Positions 36,672 through 44,210 of a stretch of DNA of 44,210 nucleotides are shown here, one piece after another. The DNA lies in contig JAGWNT010000025.1 in the NCBI GenBank assembly GCA_028871195.1, positions 1 to 44,210 on the forward strand, in the 5' to 3' direction. Each line of letters starts with the position of its first letter. Positions within the stretch are counted from its first letter, which is position 1. Below the pieces are notes generated by a model that was given only the letters and a program-made list of their open reading frames with translations, searched no databases and was not told where the DNA came from. The translations under genes and the position numbers were made by a program. The stretch is from REEB85 sp018971455. Lineage in GTDB: Bacteria; Pseudomonadota; Alphaproteobacteria; Acetobacterales; Acetobacteraceae.

Positions 36672-37841
36672 ATGAGCGAGGCCTGCATCGTCGGTTGGGC
36701 GCATACCAAATTCGGCAAGCTCGATGAGCCCGACGTGGAGAGCCTGATGGCGCGGGTCGCCCGTGCCGCGATGGAGGATGCCGGCATCGAGCCCGGCGCG
36801 ATCGACGGGGTGTTCGTCGGCCTGTTCAACAACGGTTTCTCCAAGCAGGATTTTCCCAGCTCGCTCGTGCTGCAATCGGTGCCGGAGCTGCGCTTCAAGC
36901 CGGCCACCCGTTACGAGAATGCCTGCGCGTCCGGTTCGGCCGCCGTGCATGGCGCGCGCGATTTCCTCGCCGCCGGGCGCGGCCGGTTCGCGCTCGTGGT
37001 GGGCGCGGAAAAGATGACGGCGACCCCGGCCGCCCAGGTTGGCGACATCCTGCTCGCCGCCAGCTATCGCTGCGAGGAGGGCGACATCCCGGCCGGTTTC
37101 GCCGGCGTGTTCGGCCGCATCGCCGAACGGTATTTCCAGCGGTATGGCGACCAGTCCGATGCGCTCGCCGCGATCGCCGCGAAGAACCACAGGAACGGCG
37201 TCGCCAACCCCTATGCGCAGATGCGCCGCGATCTGGGCTACGAGTTCTGCCGCACGGTCAGCGACAAGAACCCGTACGTCGCCCCGCCGCTCAAGCGCAC
37301 CGATTGCTCGCTGGTCTCCGACGGTGCCGCCGCCCTGGTGCTGGCCGACGAGGAGACGGCGCGCGCGCTCGGCAAGGCCGTGCGCTTTCGCGCCGCCGTG
37401 CAGGTCAATGATTTCCTGCCGCTGTCGCGGCGCGACCCGACGGCGTTCGAGGGGGCCGCAACTGCCTGGCACCAGGCGCTGGCGCAGGCGGGAATGAAGC
37501 TTGAAGACCTCTCCTTCGTCGAAAGCCATGACTGCTTCACCATCGCCGAGCTGCTGGAATACGAGGCCATGGGTCTGACCGCACCGGGGCAAGGCGCGCG
37601 CGCGGTGCTGGAGGGCTGGACGGCAAAGGATGGCCGTCTGCCGGTCAATCCGTCCGGCGGCCTGAAGGCCAAGGGGCACCCAATCGGCGCCACCGGCGTG
37701 TCGATGCACGCCATCAGCGCCATGCAGCTGATGGGAGAGGCGGGCGAGATGCAGCTGCCGAAAGCCGACCGGGCGGGCGTGTTCAACATGGGCGGCGCTG
37801 CCGTCGCCAACTACGTCTCGATCCTCGAACGGCTGGCGTGA
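36672..37841 (+). CDS. Thiolase / acetyl-CoA acetyltransferase family protein
   Basis: The 389-residue thiolase has the nucleophile Cys in RYENACASGSAAVHG (about residue 87), SHDCFTIAELLEYEAMG, and GGLKAKGHPIGATGVSMH with the catalytic His. The SCP2-type opening SEACIVGWAHTKFGKL fits non-FadA thiolases used in sterol and alicyclic acid degradation. It should cleave a 3-oxoacyl-CoA to acetyl-CoA plus a shorter acyl-CoA. GGGAGC precedes the ATG. The stop overlaps the GTG of the ligase (GTGA). Confidence 0.92.
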   Translation: MSEACIVGWAHTKFGKLDEPDVESLMARVARAAMEDAGIEPGAIDGVFVGLFNNGFSKQDFPSSLVLQSVPELRFKPATRYENACASGSAAVHGARDFLAAGRGRFALVVGAEKMTATPAAQVGDILLAASYRCEEGDIPAGFAGVFGRIAERYFQRYGDQSDALAAIAAKNHRNGVANPYAQMRRDLGYEFCRTVSDKNPYVAPPLKRTDCSLVSDGAAALVLADEETARALGKAVRFRAAVQVNDFLPLSRRDPTAFEGAATAWHQALAQAGMKLEDLSFVESHDCFTIAELLEYEAMGLTAPGQGARAVLEGWTAKDGRLPVNPSGGLKAKGHPIGATGVSMHAISAMQLMGEAGEMQLPKADRAGVFNMGGAAVANYVSILERLA

Positions 37842-39370
37842 TCCCGTCGAGCAATCTGGCGAGCCTGCTGCTGCAGGCCGCGACGCGGTTTCCGGATCGG
37901 GCCGGGTTGATTCGTGGCGATGAGGAATGGAGCTGGGCGCAGATCGCGGCACGGGTGCGGGCAGTGGCGGGCGGGCTGCGCGATCTCGGCGTCGCCAAGG
38001 GCGATCGCGTGCTCGTGCATTCGCGCAACGCGCCGGCGATGTTCGAGAGCATGTGGGCAAGCTGGATGCTCGGCGCCGTCTGGGTGCCGACGAATTTCCG
38101 CCTGACCCCGATGGAGGTGGCCTATCTGGCCGAATCCTCGCAGGCGCGCGTGCATCTGTTCGATCCCGCTTTCCCCGACCACGCGGCCGCGGCCCGTGCC
38201 GCCAACCCCGCCATGCGCATCGACCTCGCGCTCGATGAGCCCTGGGAGGCCCTGGCCCGCGGAACGGCCGAACTCGCCCGCCCCGTGAGCGTGGATCGCG
38301 ACCATCCGTGCTGGTTCTTCTACACCTCCGGCACCACCGGGCGGCCAAAAGCCGCGGTGTTGACGCACGGGCAGATGGGCTTCGTCGTCACCAATCACCT
38401 TTGCGACCTGATGCCGGGCACGACGGAGCAGGACGTCTCCCTTGTGGTGGCGCCGCTGTCGCACGGTGCCGGCATTCACGCGCTCACGCAGGTGGCGCGC
38501 GGGGCGGCGAGCGTTCTGCTGCCGGGCGAGCGGCTCGATTGCGCGGAGGCGTGGCGCCTGATCGAGTGCCATCGCGTCAGCAACATGTTCACCGTGCCGA
38601 CCATCCTGAACATGCTGGCGCGCGACGAGGCCGTCGACCGGCACGACCATCGCTCGCTGCGCTATGTCATCTATGCCGGTGCGCCGATGTACCGCGCCGA
38701 CCAGGTGCACGCCCTGCGCAAGCTCGGCCCCGTGCTGGTGCAATATTTCGGCCTGGGCGAGGTGACCGGCAACATCACCGTGCTGCCGCCGTCGCTGCAC
38801 AGCATCGCCGACGAACCGGGTTTTCCGATCGGCAGCTGCGGCTATGCGCGTACCGGCATGGAGATCGCCATCCTCGACGCCGAAGGGCGAAGCGCGGCGG
38901 CCGGGGAGACCGGCGAGATCTGCGTCCGTGGGCCGGCCGTGTTCGCCGGCTATTTCAACAACCCCGAGGCCACGGCAAAGGCTTTTGCGGGCGGCTGGTT
39001 TCATACCGGCGACCTTGGCCACCTCGATGCGCGGGGCTTTCTGTACATCACCGGGCGTGCCTCGGACATGTACATCTCCGGCGGATCGAACGTCTATCCC
39101 CGTGAGATCGAGGATGCGCTGCTGACCCACCCCGCGGTCGCCGAGGCCTGCGTGGTCGGGATGCCCGATGCGCGCTGGGGCGAGAGCGGGGTGGCCGTCC
39201 TGGTGTTGCGCGGGCCGGCCGCCGAGGTGGATCTGCGCACCCATCTGGCCGGGCGCCTGGCGCGCTACAAGCTGCCGGCCCGCTTCGTCTTCTGGCCGGA
39301 GATGCCGAAATCCGGCTACGGCAAGATCGTCAAGCGCGATATCAAGGCAAGGCTGGAGACCGAGGGCTAA
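37838..39370 (+). CDS. Acyl-CoA ligase (AMP-dependent synthetase)
   Basis: The 510-residue ANL-family enzyme has the phosphate loop YTSGTTGRPKAAVLTHG (about 160-177), the GEICVRGPAVFAGYFNNPEA and WFHTGDLGHLDARGF hinge region, SGGSNVYPREIEDALL, and the C-terminal GYGKIVKRDIK with the catalytic Lys. It activates a carboxylic acid to its acyl-CoA, the entry step for the dehydrogenases above. GTG at 37838 is the start, sharing bases with the thiolase stop. The stop overlaps the opposing regulator by 4 nt. Confidence 0.92.
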   Translation: MIPSSNLASLLLQAATRFPDRAGLIRGDEEWSWAQIAARVRAVAGGLRDLGVAKGDRVLVHSRNAPAMFESMWASWMLGAVWVPTNFRLTPMEVAYLAESSQARVHLFDPAFPDHAAAARAANPAMRIDLALDEPWEALARGTAELARPVSVDRDHPCWFFYTSGTTGRPKAAVLTHGQMGFVVTNHLCDLMPGTTEQDVSLVVAPLSHGAGIHALTQVARGAASVLLPGERLDCAEAWRLIECHRVSNMFTVPTILNMLARDEAVDRHDHRSLRYVIYAGAPMYRADQVHALRKLGPVLVQYFGLGEVTGNITVLPPSLHSIADEPGFPIGSCGYARTGMEIAILDAEGRSAAAGETGEICVRGPAVFAGYFNNPEATAKAFAGGWFHTGDLGHLDARGFLYITGRASDMYISGGSNVYPREIEDALLTHPAVAEACVVGMPDARWGESGVAVLVLRGPAAEVDLRTHLAGRLARYKLPARFVFWPEMPKSGYGKIVKRDIKARLETEG

Positions 39371-41367
39371 TCGGGCAGCCCCGCCAGCCGCAGCCCGTTC
39401 TCGTAGATCTGCATGTCCTCGGGCCGCAGCGGCGCGGTTCGCGCCACCGCGTCGGCCAGCCGGAGCCCGGGCGCCATTGCCAGCAGCTGCGCCCGCAGCG
39501 GCGCGGCCTCCTCGAGGCGGCCGAGCTGGCCAAGGGCCGCGAGCAGCAGCTTGTAGGTCGAGGTCAGGGCCGGATTGAGGCCGATGGCGTGGCGGCCGAT
39601 CGTCAGCACCGCCTCGTACTCGCCGCGCAGCAGGTGAGGCAGCATCAGGGCCATCTCGAAGAAAAACCCCTGCGGATCGAGCGGCGAGAGCTGCCGGGCC
39701 TGGCGGATGCGGCGGATCGCCTCGTCATGCCGGCCGGCATAGCATTGCGCCAGACCGGACAGCGCCCAGGCCAGCGGTAGGTTCGGGTTCAAGGCCAGGG
39801 CACGCTCGTGCAGCGCGATCGCCTCGTCCACCCGGTGGTGGAGGAAGGCAGTCACATGCCCCGCGATGGTCAATCCACGGGCATCGGCGGGGTCGAGCTG
39901 GATGGCGCGCTCCGCCAGGCTGCCGGCGCGCGCCATCGCCTGCGCGGGATCGCTTGCCCAGTTCTGCCCGACAAGGAAGACGTGCCAGCACGCCCACCAG
40001 GCCTGCGCCCCGGCATAGCCGGCATCGAGCGCCACGGCCCGCTCCAGCGCGGCCCCCGCGGCGAGGAAGCTGGTTCGTTCCAGGCGATGGATGGCCGGAA
40101 TGGAGCGCAGAACCAGGTCGTAGGCGGTGGTGTTGCTGGGCGGGCGCGCGGCGGCGCGGCGCCCCTCGCGCTGCAACAGCTCCGGGTCGATGCGCGCCAC
40201 CACCTCGGCGGCGATCTCGTCCTGCAGGGTGAGGATGTCGGCGTTGGCGCGGTCGAAACGCCCGGCCCAGGCAATCTCGCCATCGGCCGCGAGGTCGAGC
40301 AGCCGCACCAGCACGCGTACCCGCCCGCGGGAGCGCTGCACCGTGCCGTCGAGCACGAAGTCCAGGCCGAGAGATTTCCAATCCTTGCGGCTCTTGCGGG
40401 CCTGCCCGGCAAGCGCTGCGAGCGAAGGGCTGGCCACCAGGAAGAACCAGCGGAAGCGGGCCAGGGCGTTGGTGATTTCCTCGGCGAGGCCGAGGGCCAG
40501 CGGATCCTCGGAAGGCGGTGCGGCGCGGAACGGCATCACCCCGAGCCGGGCCATCCGCGGCGCCGCGGCGCGCGACGCCGTGACGGCCGGGGCAGGCGGT
40601 TCGGGTGCCGCGCTGGCGGGGCGGCGGATCCATGCCGCCAGGGCCTCCGTCTCGGCCGAGGGCGCGGTTTGCGCCACCTCGGCCAGGGTTGTGGCACAGC
40701 GCTGATACGCGCCGATCGCCGCGGCGTGCTCGCCACGCGCGGCGTGCGCGGCCATCACCGCCCGCCAGGCGCCCTCATGGGTCGGCTCGATGGCCAGAAC
40801 CCGCTCCGCGGCGGCGATGGCGGCGGCGGGATCGGTCTCCGCCGGAAGGAGGCGCAGCAGCTCGGCCTCGGCCAGCACCACCGCGGCGCGGTCCATGCGC
40901 TGGCGCTGCGTTTCGAGCCAGCGGTCGAAAGCGGGATCGAGACCGACGAGGTCTTCGAGAAAATTTCCGCCGGAATCGCTCCGGCCGATGTCGATCCGGA
41001 TCGCCTCGCGCCGCAGCGCGGCGTGGTTGCGGTCCGCGCGCAGCAGGTCGCCGCCGAGCGGGCCAAGCGCGAGGTTCAGTTCATGGATGCATTGACGCAA
41101 CGAGCCGCGGCCCTGCAAGCTGTCGCGCCGGCTCCAGAGCAGGTCGATCAGGTGCTGGCGCAGCACCGGGGCTGGCGCGGCCACGGCCAGCACGGCGATC
41201 ACAGCGCGGGCCTTGCGCGAGCGCAAATCCACGGGTTTGCCGGCGCCGTCGAGCAGGCGCATCCGCCCGAACAGGCTGACCTGCATGAGCGGCCGTGCTG
41301 GTGGTGGGCGTGATGCGATGTCCGTGCCATCGGCAAGGCCGGCCCGCCGGCTCAACTCGTTCGCCAT
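39367..41367 (-). CDS. SARP-like transcriptional regulator with TolB-like and TPR regions
   Basis: The 666-residue protein begins with a winged-helix DNA-binding domain (about 28-95, MQVSLFGRMRLLDGAG and RSRKARAVIAVLAVAAP) followed by a bacterial transcriptional activation-like helical region (about 110-230). A TolB-like segment (about 265-390, MARLGVMPFRAAPP and LVLGLD-type strands) and C-terminal TPR units (about 420-650, AIALHERALALNPNLPLAWA) complete it. This architecture is seen in SARP and CadC-like regulators. An in-frame start exists at 41532, but the candidate promoter at 41426-41454 and a hairpin at 41508-41545 lie within that extension, so 41367 is preferred. The regulated genes may be the catabolic island it faces. 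Confidence 0.82.
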   Translation of the reverse strand: MANELSRRAGLADGTDIASRPPPARPLMQVSLFGRMRLLDGAGKPVDLRSRKARAVIAVLAVAAPAPVLRQHLIDLLWSRRDSLQGRGSLRQCIHELNLALGPLGGDLLRADRNHAALRREAIRIDIGRSDSGGNFLEDLVGLDPAFDRWLETQRQRMDRAAVVLAEAELLRLLPAETDPAAAIAAAERVLAIEPTHEGAWRAVMAAHAARGEHAAAIGAYQRCATTLAEVAQTAPSAETEALAAWIRRPASAAPEPPAPAVTASRAAAPRMARLGVMPFRAAPPSEDPLALGLAEEITNALARFRWFFLVASPSLAALAGQARKSRKDWKSLGLDFVLDGTVQRSRGRVRVLVRLLDLAADGEIAWAGRFDRANADILTLQDEIAAEVVARIDPELLQREGRRAAARPPSNTTAYDLVLRSIPAIHRLERTSFLAAGAALERAVALDAGYAGAQAWWACWHVFLVGQNWASDPAQAMARAGSLAERAIQLDPADARGLTIAGHVTAFLHHRVDEAIALHERALALNPNLPLAWALSGLAQCYAGRHDEAIRRIRQARQLSPLDPQGFFFEMALMLPHLLRGEYEAVLTIGRHAIGLNPALTSTYKLLLAALGQLGRLEEAAPLRAQLLAMAPGLRLADAVARTAPLRPEDMQIYENGLRLAGLPD

Positions 41368-41425
41368 GGTCACGGCAGAAACAACGTCCCCTCTCGCCTG
41401 TGCCAGCGCACGATTGCGTGACCGG

Positions 41426-41454
41426 AAATTAGGAGCCGGATGTTGGCCACGCAA
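41426..41454 (-). promoter_or_regulatory. Candidate sigma-70 promoter of the regulator gene
   Basis: On the minus strand TTGCGT (41449-41454) and TAATTT (41426-41431) are 17 bp apart, each matching 3 of 6 consensus bases. A transcript would begin near 41419, about 50 nt before the start at 41367. Just upstream (41456-41487) lies a short A+T-rich stretch, unusual for this window. Confidence 0.35.
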
Positions 41455-41507
41455 GGAACGAGTATTTAACGAAATTTTTACAATCTGATGGCGGGAGAGC
41501 ATTCGAC

Positions 41508-41545
41508 CCGCCGGCACGCCAGCCGCATCCATTGCGTGCCGGCGG
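41508..41545 (-). terminator. Terminator-like hairpin after algIJ
   Basis: A perfect 12-bp stem, CCGCCGGCACGC (41508-41519) and GCGTGCCGGCGG (41534-41545), closes a 14-nt loop. It lies 23 bp past the AlgJ-like stop and upstream of the regulator promoter, where termination of the acylation operon is expected. There is no immediate T-run. It also argues against the long N-terminal form of the regulator. Confidence 0.6.
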
Positions 41546-41568
41546 AGGTGGCGGGCGGTGCGACCTTC

Positions 41569-42624
41569 CTATCGCGCCGGCCCGGCCTCGGCGGCCGCGA
41601 GGTCCGCCGGCCCTTCCAGCGCCTTGCCGACGGCGCGGGCGGCCAGCCTGGCGCCGGCACTGCCCCAATGCGTGTCATCGGGCAGATAGACGTCGCGCAC
41701 ACCGGCCGCGATCGCCGCGCCGAGAACCCGATCGAGATGAACCTGGCGCACACCGGGAAGCCGCGCGGCGGAGTGGCTGCGCCAGGTCGGATCGGCAAGG
41801 TAGGGCGCGTAGGCGGCGGATTTGTCGGGCGCCATCATGAACAGGAAGCGCGTCCGCCCGCCCGCCTCGACCAGCGCCTGCATGCGCCGCAGCCGGCAAT
41901 CAATGCCCGCCCAGTCGGCCGGCGACCAGGCGCGCTTGCCGGTATCATGCCCGTAGGCCAGCAGCGTGCCGGCATCGCGGCTAGTGAACAGGTCGTCGCG
42001 CGCGAGCGGCAGGCGCCACACCTCGGTGTGGTCGTGCCGCAGGGCATCGCGCATGAGGTTCTTCCACAGGAAATCCGCGGTCTGGTCGGCGCTGGCGAAC
42101 AGGCTCCAGCGGCGCGCGATCGGATGCGGCTGCACCGCCCGCCGGTGCCGCGGCCAGACCGTGCGCATGGCGGGCGCGGCCGGGCAGGGCAGGGCCTTCC
42201 CGCCAAGCCGGCGGAGCAGCGTGCGCTCGGCGAGTTCGACGATGACGAGCCGCGGCGGTGCCGGCGCCAGCTCGCGCAGCAGCCGGCGGAGCGAGACGCG
42301 GGCGAACGCATGGACGGCCACGGTGTCACCGCTCTCGGCGGCGAGGAAGTCCGTCCAGAAGCCGCCATAGCGGGTCTGCCGGTCGGGCGAGGTGCGCAGC
42401 GAAAACGAGTCGCCGAGCACGACGATGTCGCCCCGGCCGCCCTGCCGGGCCAGTGGCGGGGAGAATGCCACCTGGCCGCCGCGCCAGCCGAAGCTGTTCT
42501 CCGAATAGCCGCCAAGCCGCACCAGATCGCCCGCCATCGGTTGCAGCCAGGCCGAGACTGCCAGCGCGCCGCCCAGCATGGCGGCGATCAGTCCGAACAG
42601 GATCCGGTTGTAGCGAGGATACAT
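41569..42624 (-). CDS. AlgJ/AlgX-like SGNH-fold acetyltransferase
   Basis: The 351-residue protein has one N-terminal membrane anchor (about 8-28, ILFGLIAAMLGGALAVSAWL) and a periplasmic SGNH domain. The nucleophile Ser is in IVVLGDSFSLRTS (about residue 73) and the Asp-x-His pair in LPDDTHWGSAGARLAA (about 318). AlgJ/AlgX proteins transfer acetyl groups to exopolysaccharide after the MBOAT protein moves them across the membrane. It starts 2 nt after the algI-like stop, so the two are cotranscribed. Confidence 0.88.
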   Translation of the reverse strand: MYPRYNRILFGLIAAMLGGALAVSAWLQPMAGDLVRLGGYSENSFGWRGGQVAFSPPLARQGGRGDIVVLGDSFSLRTSPDRQTRYGGFWTDFLAAESGDTVAVHAFARVSLRRLLRELAPAPPRLVIVELAERTLLRRLGGKALPCPAAPAMRTVWPRHRRAVQPHPIARRWSLFASADQTADFLWKNLMRDALRHDHTEVWRLPLARDDLFTSRDAGTLLAYGHDTGKRAWSPADWAGIDCRLRRMQALVEAGGRTRFLFMMAPDKSAAYAPYLADPTWRSHSAARLPGVRQVHLDRVLGAAIAAGVRDVYLPDDTHWGSAGARLAARAVGKALEGPADLAAAEAGPAR

Positions 42625-42626
42625 GC

Positions 42627-44111
42627 TCAGAACTGGAAATAGAGGAACTGGCTGACCTGGGTCATGCGCAGCAGGCTGATCGCGAAGAGGGCGGCGCAGG
42701 CGCCGGCCCAGAGCAGCCCCGGCCGCCAGCGCGGCGCGAGGCGGCGCATCCGGCCCAGGGCCGCCGGGCGCGGCGCGGCCGGGTCCGCCAGCACCAGGGA
42801 TTCCCCGCGCATCACCTCGCGCAGGTTCGGCAGGGCCAGCACCATGATGCCCAGCGCGGCCAGCACCGCCCCCTCCTGCGCTCCGCCGGGCAGGGCGCCC
42901 CCTGCGCCGCTCAGCCCCGCCATGCCGCACAGCACCGCCCAGGCGGTGCCGATATCCGGCGCGCGGAACAGCACCCAGGCGAGGATCACGGCCAGCATGG
43001 TCAAGGCCCATCCCGCGAACCGACCCGCCCGCCCGCCCGGCGGGAGGTGTCGCGCGACATGGCGCCAGCCATGGTTGACGATCAGATAGACCCCGTGCAG
43101 CCCGCCCCACAGAACGAAGGTCCAGCCCGCGCCGTGCCACAGCCCGCCCAGTACCATGGTGAGCAGCAGATTGGCGTAGCGCCGCCCCGTGCCGCGACGT
43201 CCGCCGCCGAGGGGGATGTAGAGGTAGTCACGCAGGAAACGCGACAGGCTGATGTGCCAGCGCCGCCAGAAATCGATGATCGAGGCGGCCTTGTAGGGCG
43301 ATTCGAAATTGGCCGGCAGGCGGATGTTCAGCATGCGCGACAGGCCGATGGCCATGTCCGAATAGGCCGAGAAATCAAGATAGATCTGCAACGTATAGGC
43401 CAGCGCACCGGCCCAGGCGAGGCTGGCCCCGGGATGACCGCCGGCTACGAACGCGGCGCGGGCGAAGGGCGCCACCTGATCGGCCAGCGCCACCTTCTTG
43501 AAAAGGCCGAGGATGAAGGCGGTGAAGCCGACGGCGATCGCCCGCTCATCCGGCCGAAACGTCGCCGGGGCCGCGAATTGCGGCATCATGTCGCCATGGT
43601 GCAGCACCGGCCCGGCAATCAGATGCGGGAAATAGCTGACGAAGAGCAGGTAGGACACGAAGCCCGAGCCCCGCGTCAGCCCGCGCGCGATGTCCACTAG
43701 ATAGGCGATCTGGGTGAAGGTAAAGAAGGAGATGCCGATCGGCAGGATGATCCGCCCGAGGCCTGCGTCCCGACCCGTTACGGCGGTGAAGATGCCAGCC
43801 AGGAAGGGGAGGTATTTGAAGCCGCCGAGCAGCAGCAGGTCGGTGCCAACGCCCAGGATGAGCAGCAGGCGCGCCCGGCGGCGCCGCCCCGCGGCGAGCG
43901 CGCCGGCCAGCAGCTTCCCCGCCCCATGGTTGAACGCCACCGAGGCGAGCAGCAACGGCACGAAACGCCAATCCCACAGCCCGTAGAAGACCAGCGAGGC
44001 GCCGGCCAGCCAGCCGCTCGCCAGGCCCGGGGATTCGCGGCCGAGCAGGAAGAAACCCGCCACCACCACCGGCAGGAACACCAGGATGAAGCCGTAGGAA
44101 TTGAATAGCAT
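42627..44111 (-). CDS. MBOAT-family O-acyltransferase, AlgI-like
   Basis: The 494-residue membrane protein starts MLFNSYGFILVFLPVVV and has about 11 hydrophobic segments. MBOAT marks are NFESPYKAASIIDFWRRWHI, with conserved His, and the second active-site region LGGLWHGAGWTFVLWGGLHG (His about 320-335). It moves acyl groups from a cytoplasmic donor to the periplasmic acyltransferase. Without alg biosynthesis genes nearby, the polymer need not be alginate. Together with the AlgJ-like partner it is the minimal acylation pair. Confidence 0.92.
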   Translation of the reverse strand: MLFNSYGFILVFLPVVVAGFFLLGRESPGLASGWLAGASLVFYGLWDWRFVPLLLASVAFNHGAGKLLAGALAAGRRRRARLLLILGVGTDLLLLGGFKYLPFLAGIFTAVTGRDAGLGRIILPIGISFFTFTQIAYLVDIARGLTRGSGFVSYLLFVSYFPHLIAGPVLHHGDMMPQFAAPATFRPDERAIAVGFTAFILGLFKKVALADQVAPFARAAFVAGGHPGASLAWAGALAYTLQIYLDFSAYSDMAIGLSRMLNIRLPANFESPYKAASIIDFWRRWHISLSRFLRDYLYIPLGGGRRGTGRRYANLLLTMVLGGLWHGAGWTFVLWGGLHGVYLIVNHGWRHVARHLPPGGRAGRFAGWALTMLAVILAWVLFRAPDIGTAWAVLCGMAGLSGAGGALPGGAQEGAVLAALGIMVLALPNLREVMRGESLVLADPAAPRPAALGRMRRLAPRWRPGLLWAGACAALFAISLLRMTQVSQFLYFQF

Positions 44112-44135
44112 GGCCGGTCCGCGCCGCCGCCGCCC

Positions 44136-44210
44136 TCAATCCGCGAAGGCCGGCATTTCGGGCAGCGCGGCGCTCCCTGCCCATCCGGCGGCCATTGCCG
44201 CCGCAGGGTT
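44136..44210 (-). CDS. C-terminal tail of an unknown protein (partial)
   Basis: The minus strand reads open from the window edge to a TGA at 44136-44138, giving 24 residues that end LPEMPAFAD. It would end 24 nt before the algI-like start, consistent with a gene upstream in the same operon. The start lies outside the window, and the tail is too short to identify. The short open length means it could be chance. Confidence 0.35.
   Translation of the reverse strand, partial: NPAAAMAAGWAGSAALPEMPAFAD

Noticed and set aside
39808..41313. 501-residue open frame on the plus strand
   Set aside because: It is antisense to the SARP-like regulator and has no motif or ribosome site.
41368..41532. N-terminal extension of the regulator to an upstream ATG
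   Set aside because: The extension reads through a 12-bp hairpin, an A+T-rich stretch and a candidate promoter, and has no domain similarity.
42258..43700. 480-residue open frame on the plus strand
   Set aside because: It is antisense to algI and algJ homologues, which have clear catalytic motifs.

Overview
This 44.2 kb window is very G+C-rich and densely coded. I read 41 protein-coding genes, two of them cut by the window edges. The longest gap between genes is about 200 bp. Base composition, Shine-Dalgarno starts, ATGA/GTGA overlaps and gene content (split inositol catabolism genes, a Caulobacter-type pentose dehydrogenase, TPR/GT9-like proteins, PimC/PimD-like acyl-CoA dehydrogenases) suggest an alphaproteobacterium, perhaps Rhodospirillales/Acetobacteraceae. 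That placement is inference; no rRNA or marker gene is present. I see no tRNA, rRNA, CRISPR array, transposase or attachment site.

Layout. (1) 1-2.9 kb: the tail of an unknown gene, a ThDP-dependent acetolactate-synthase-like enzyme and a LysR regulator (minus strand); the LysR gene is divergent from a WrbA quinone reductase across a 26-bp palindrome. (2) 3.4-9.5 kb: an inositol cluster, iolD-iolE (minus) divergent from iolG, a sugar-phosphate isomerase-like TIM barrel and an MFS transporter (plus). (3) 9.5-15 kb: a complete dppABCDF peptide importer. (4) 15-19.8 kb: a beta-lactamase-fold serine hydrolase, a small mannose-6-phosphate-isomerase-type cupin, and a second peptide-type ABC importer with binding protein and two permeases but no ATPase. 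(5) 19.9-23.5 kb: a sugar ABC importer ending in a dehydrogenase that closely resembles Caulobacter D-xylose dehydrogenase. (6) 23.5-28.3 kb (minus): nitronate monooxygenase-like protein, SDR, and two tandem paralogous TPR + GT9-like proteins. (7) 28.5-39.4 kb (plus): a beta-oxidation-like catabolic island (two acyl-CoA dehydrogenases, 3-hydroxyacyl-CoA dehydrogenase, SDR, GMC oxidoreductase, M81/MlrC peptidase, carboxymuconolactone-decarboxylase-family protein, thiolase, acyl-CoA ligase) with an ABM-type monooxygenase on the other strand. (8) 39.4-41.4 kb (minus): a SARP/TolB/TPR-type regulator. (9) 41.6-44.1 kb (minus): an AlgI (MBOAT) and AlgJ/AlgX-like pair for polysaccharide O-acylation, preceded by the tail of another gene.

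Taken together, this is a nutrient-scavenging region: uptake systems for peptides and sugars stand beside the enzymes that would begin breaking those substrates down, and an acyl-CoA pathway for an unidentified acid follows. The most unusual structural theme is at the convergent gene ends. Seven convergent pairs are present; five are separated by 1-3 nt or overlap by 4 nt, a sixth overlaps by 38 bp, and at several of them both stop codons sit inside one inverted repeat that probably terminates both transcripts. I see no clearly new defence or mobile system. The best candidates for new biology are the NMO-SDR-TPR/GT9 operon, the ATPase-less peptide importer beside a serine hydrolase, and the acyl-CoA island, which has an M81 peptidase but no enoyl-CoA hydratase.
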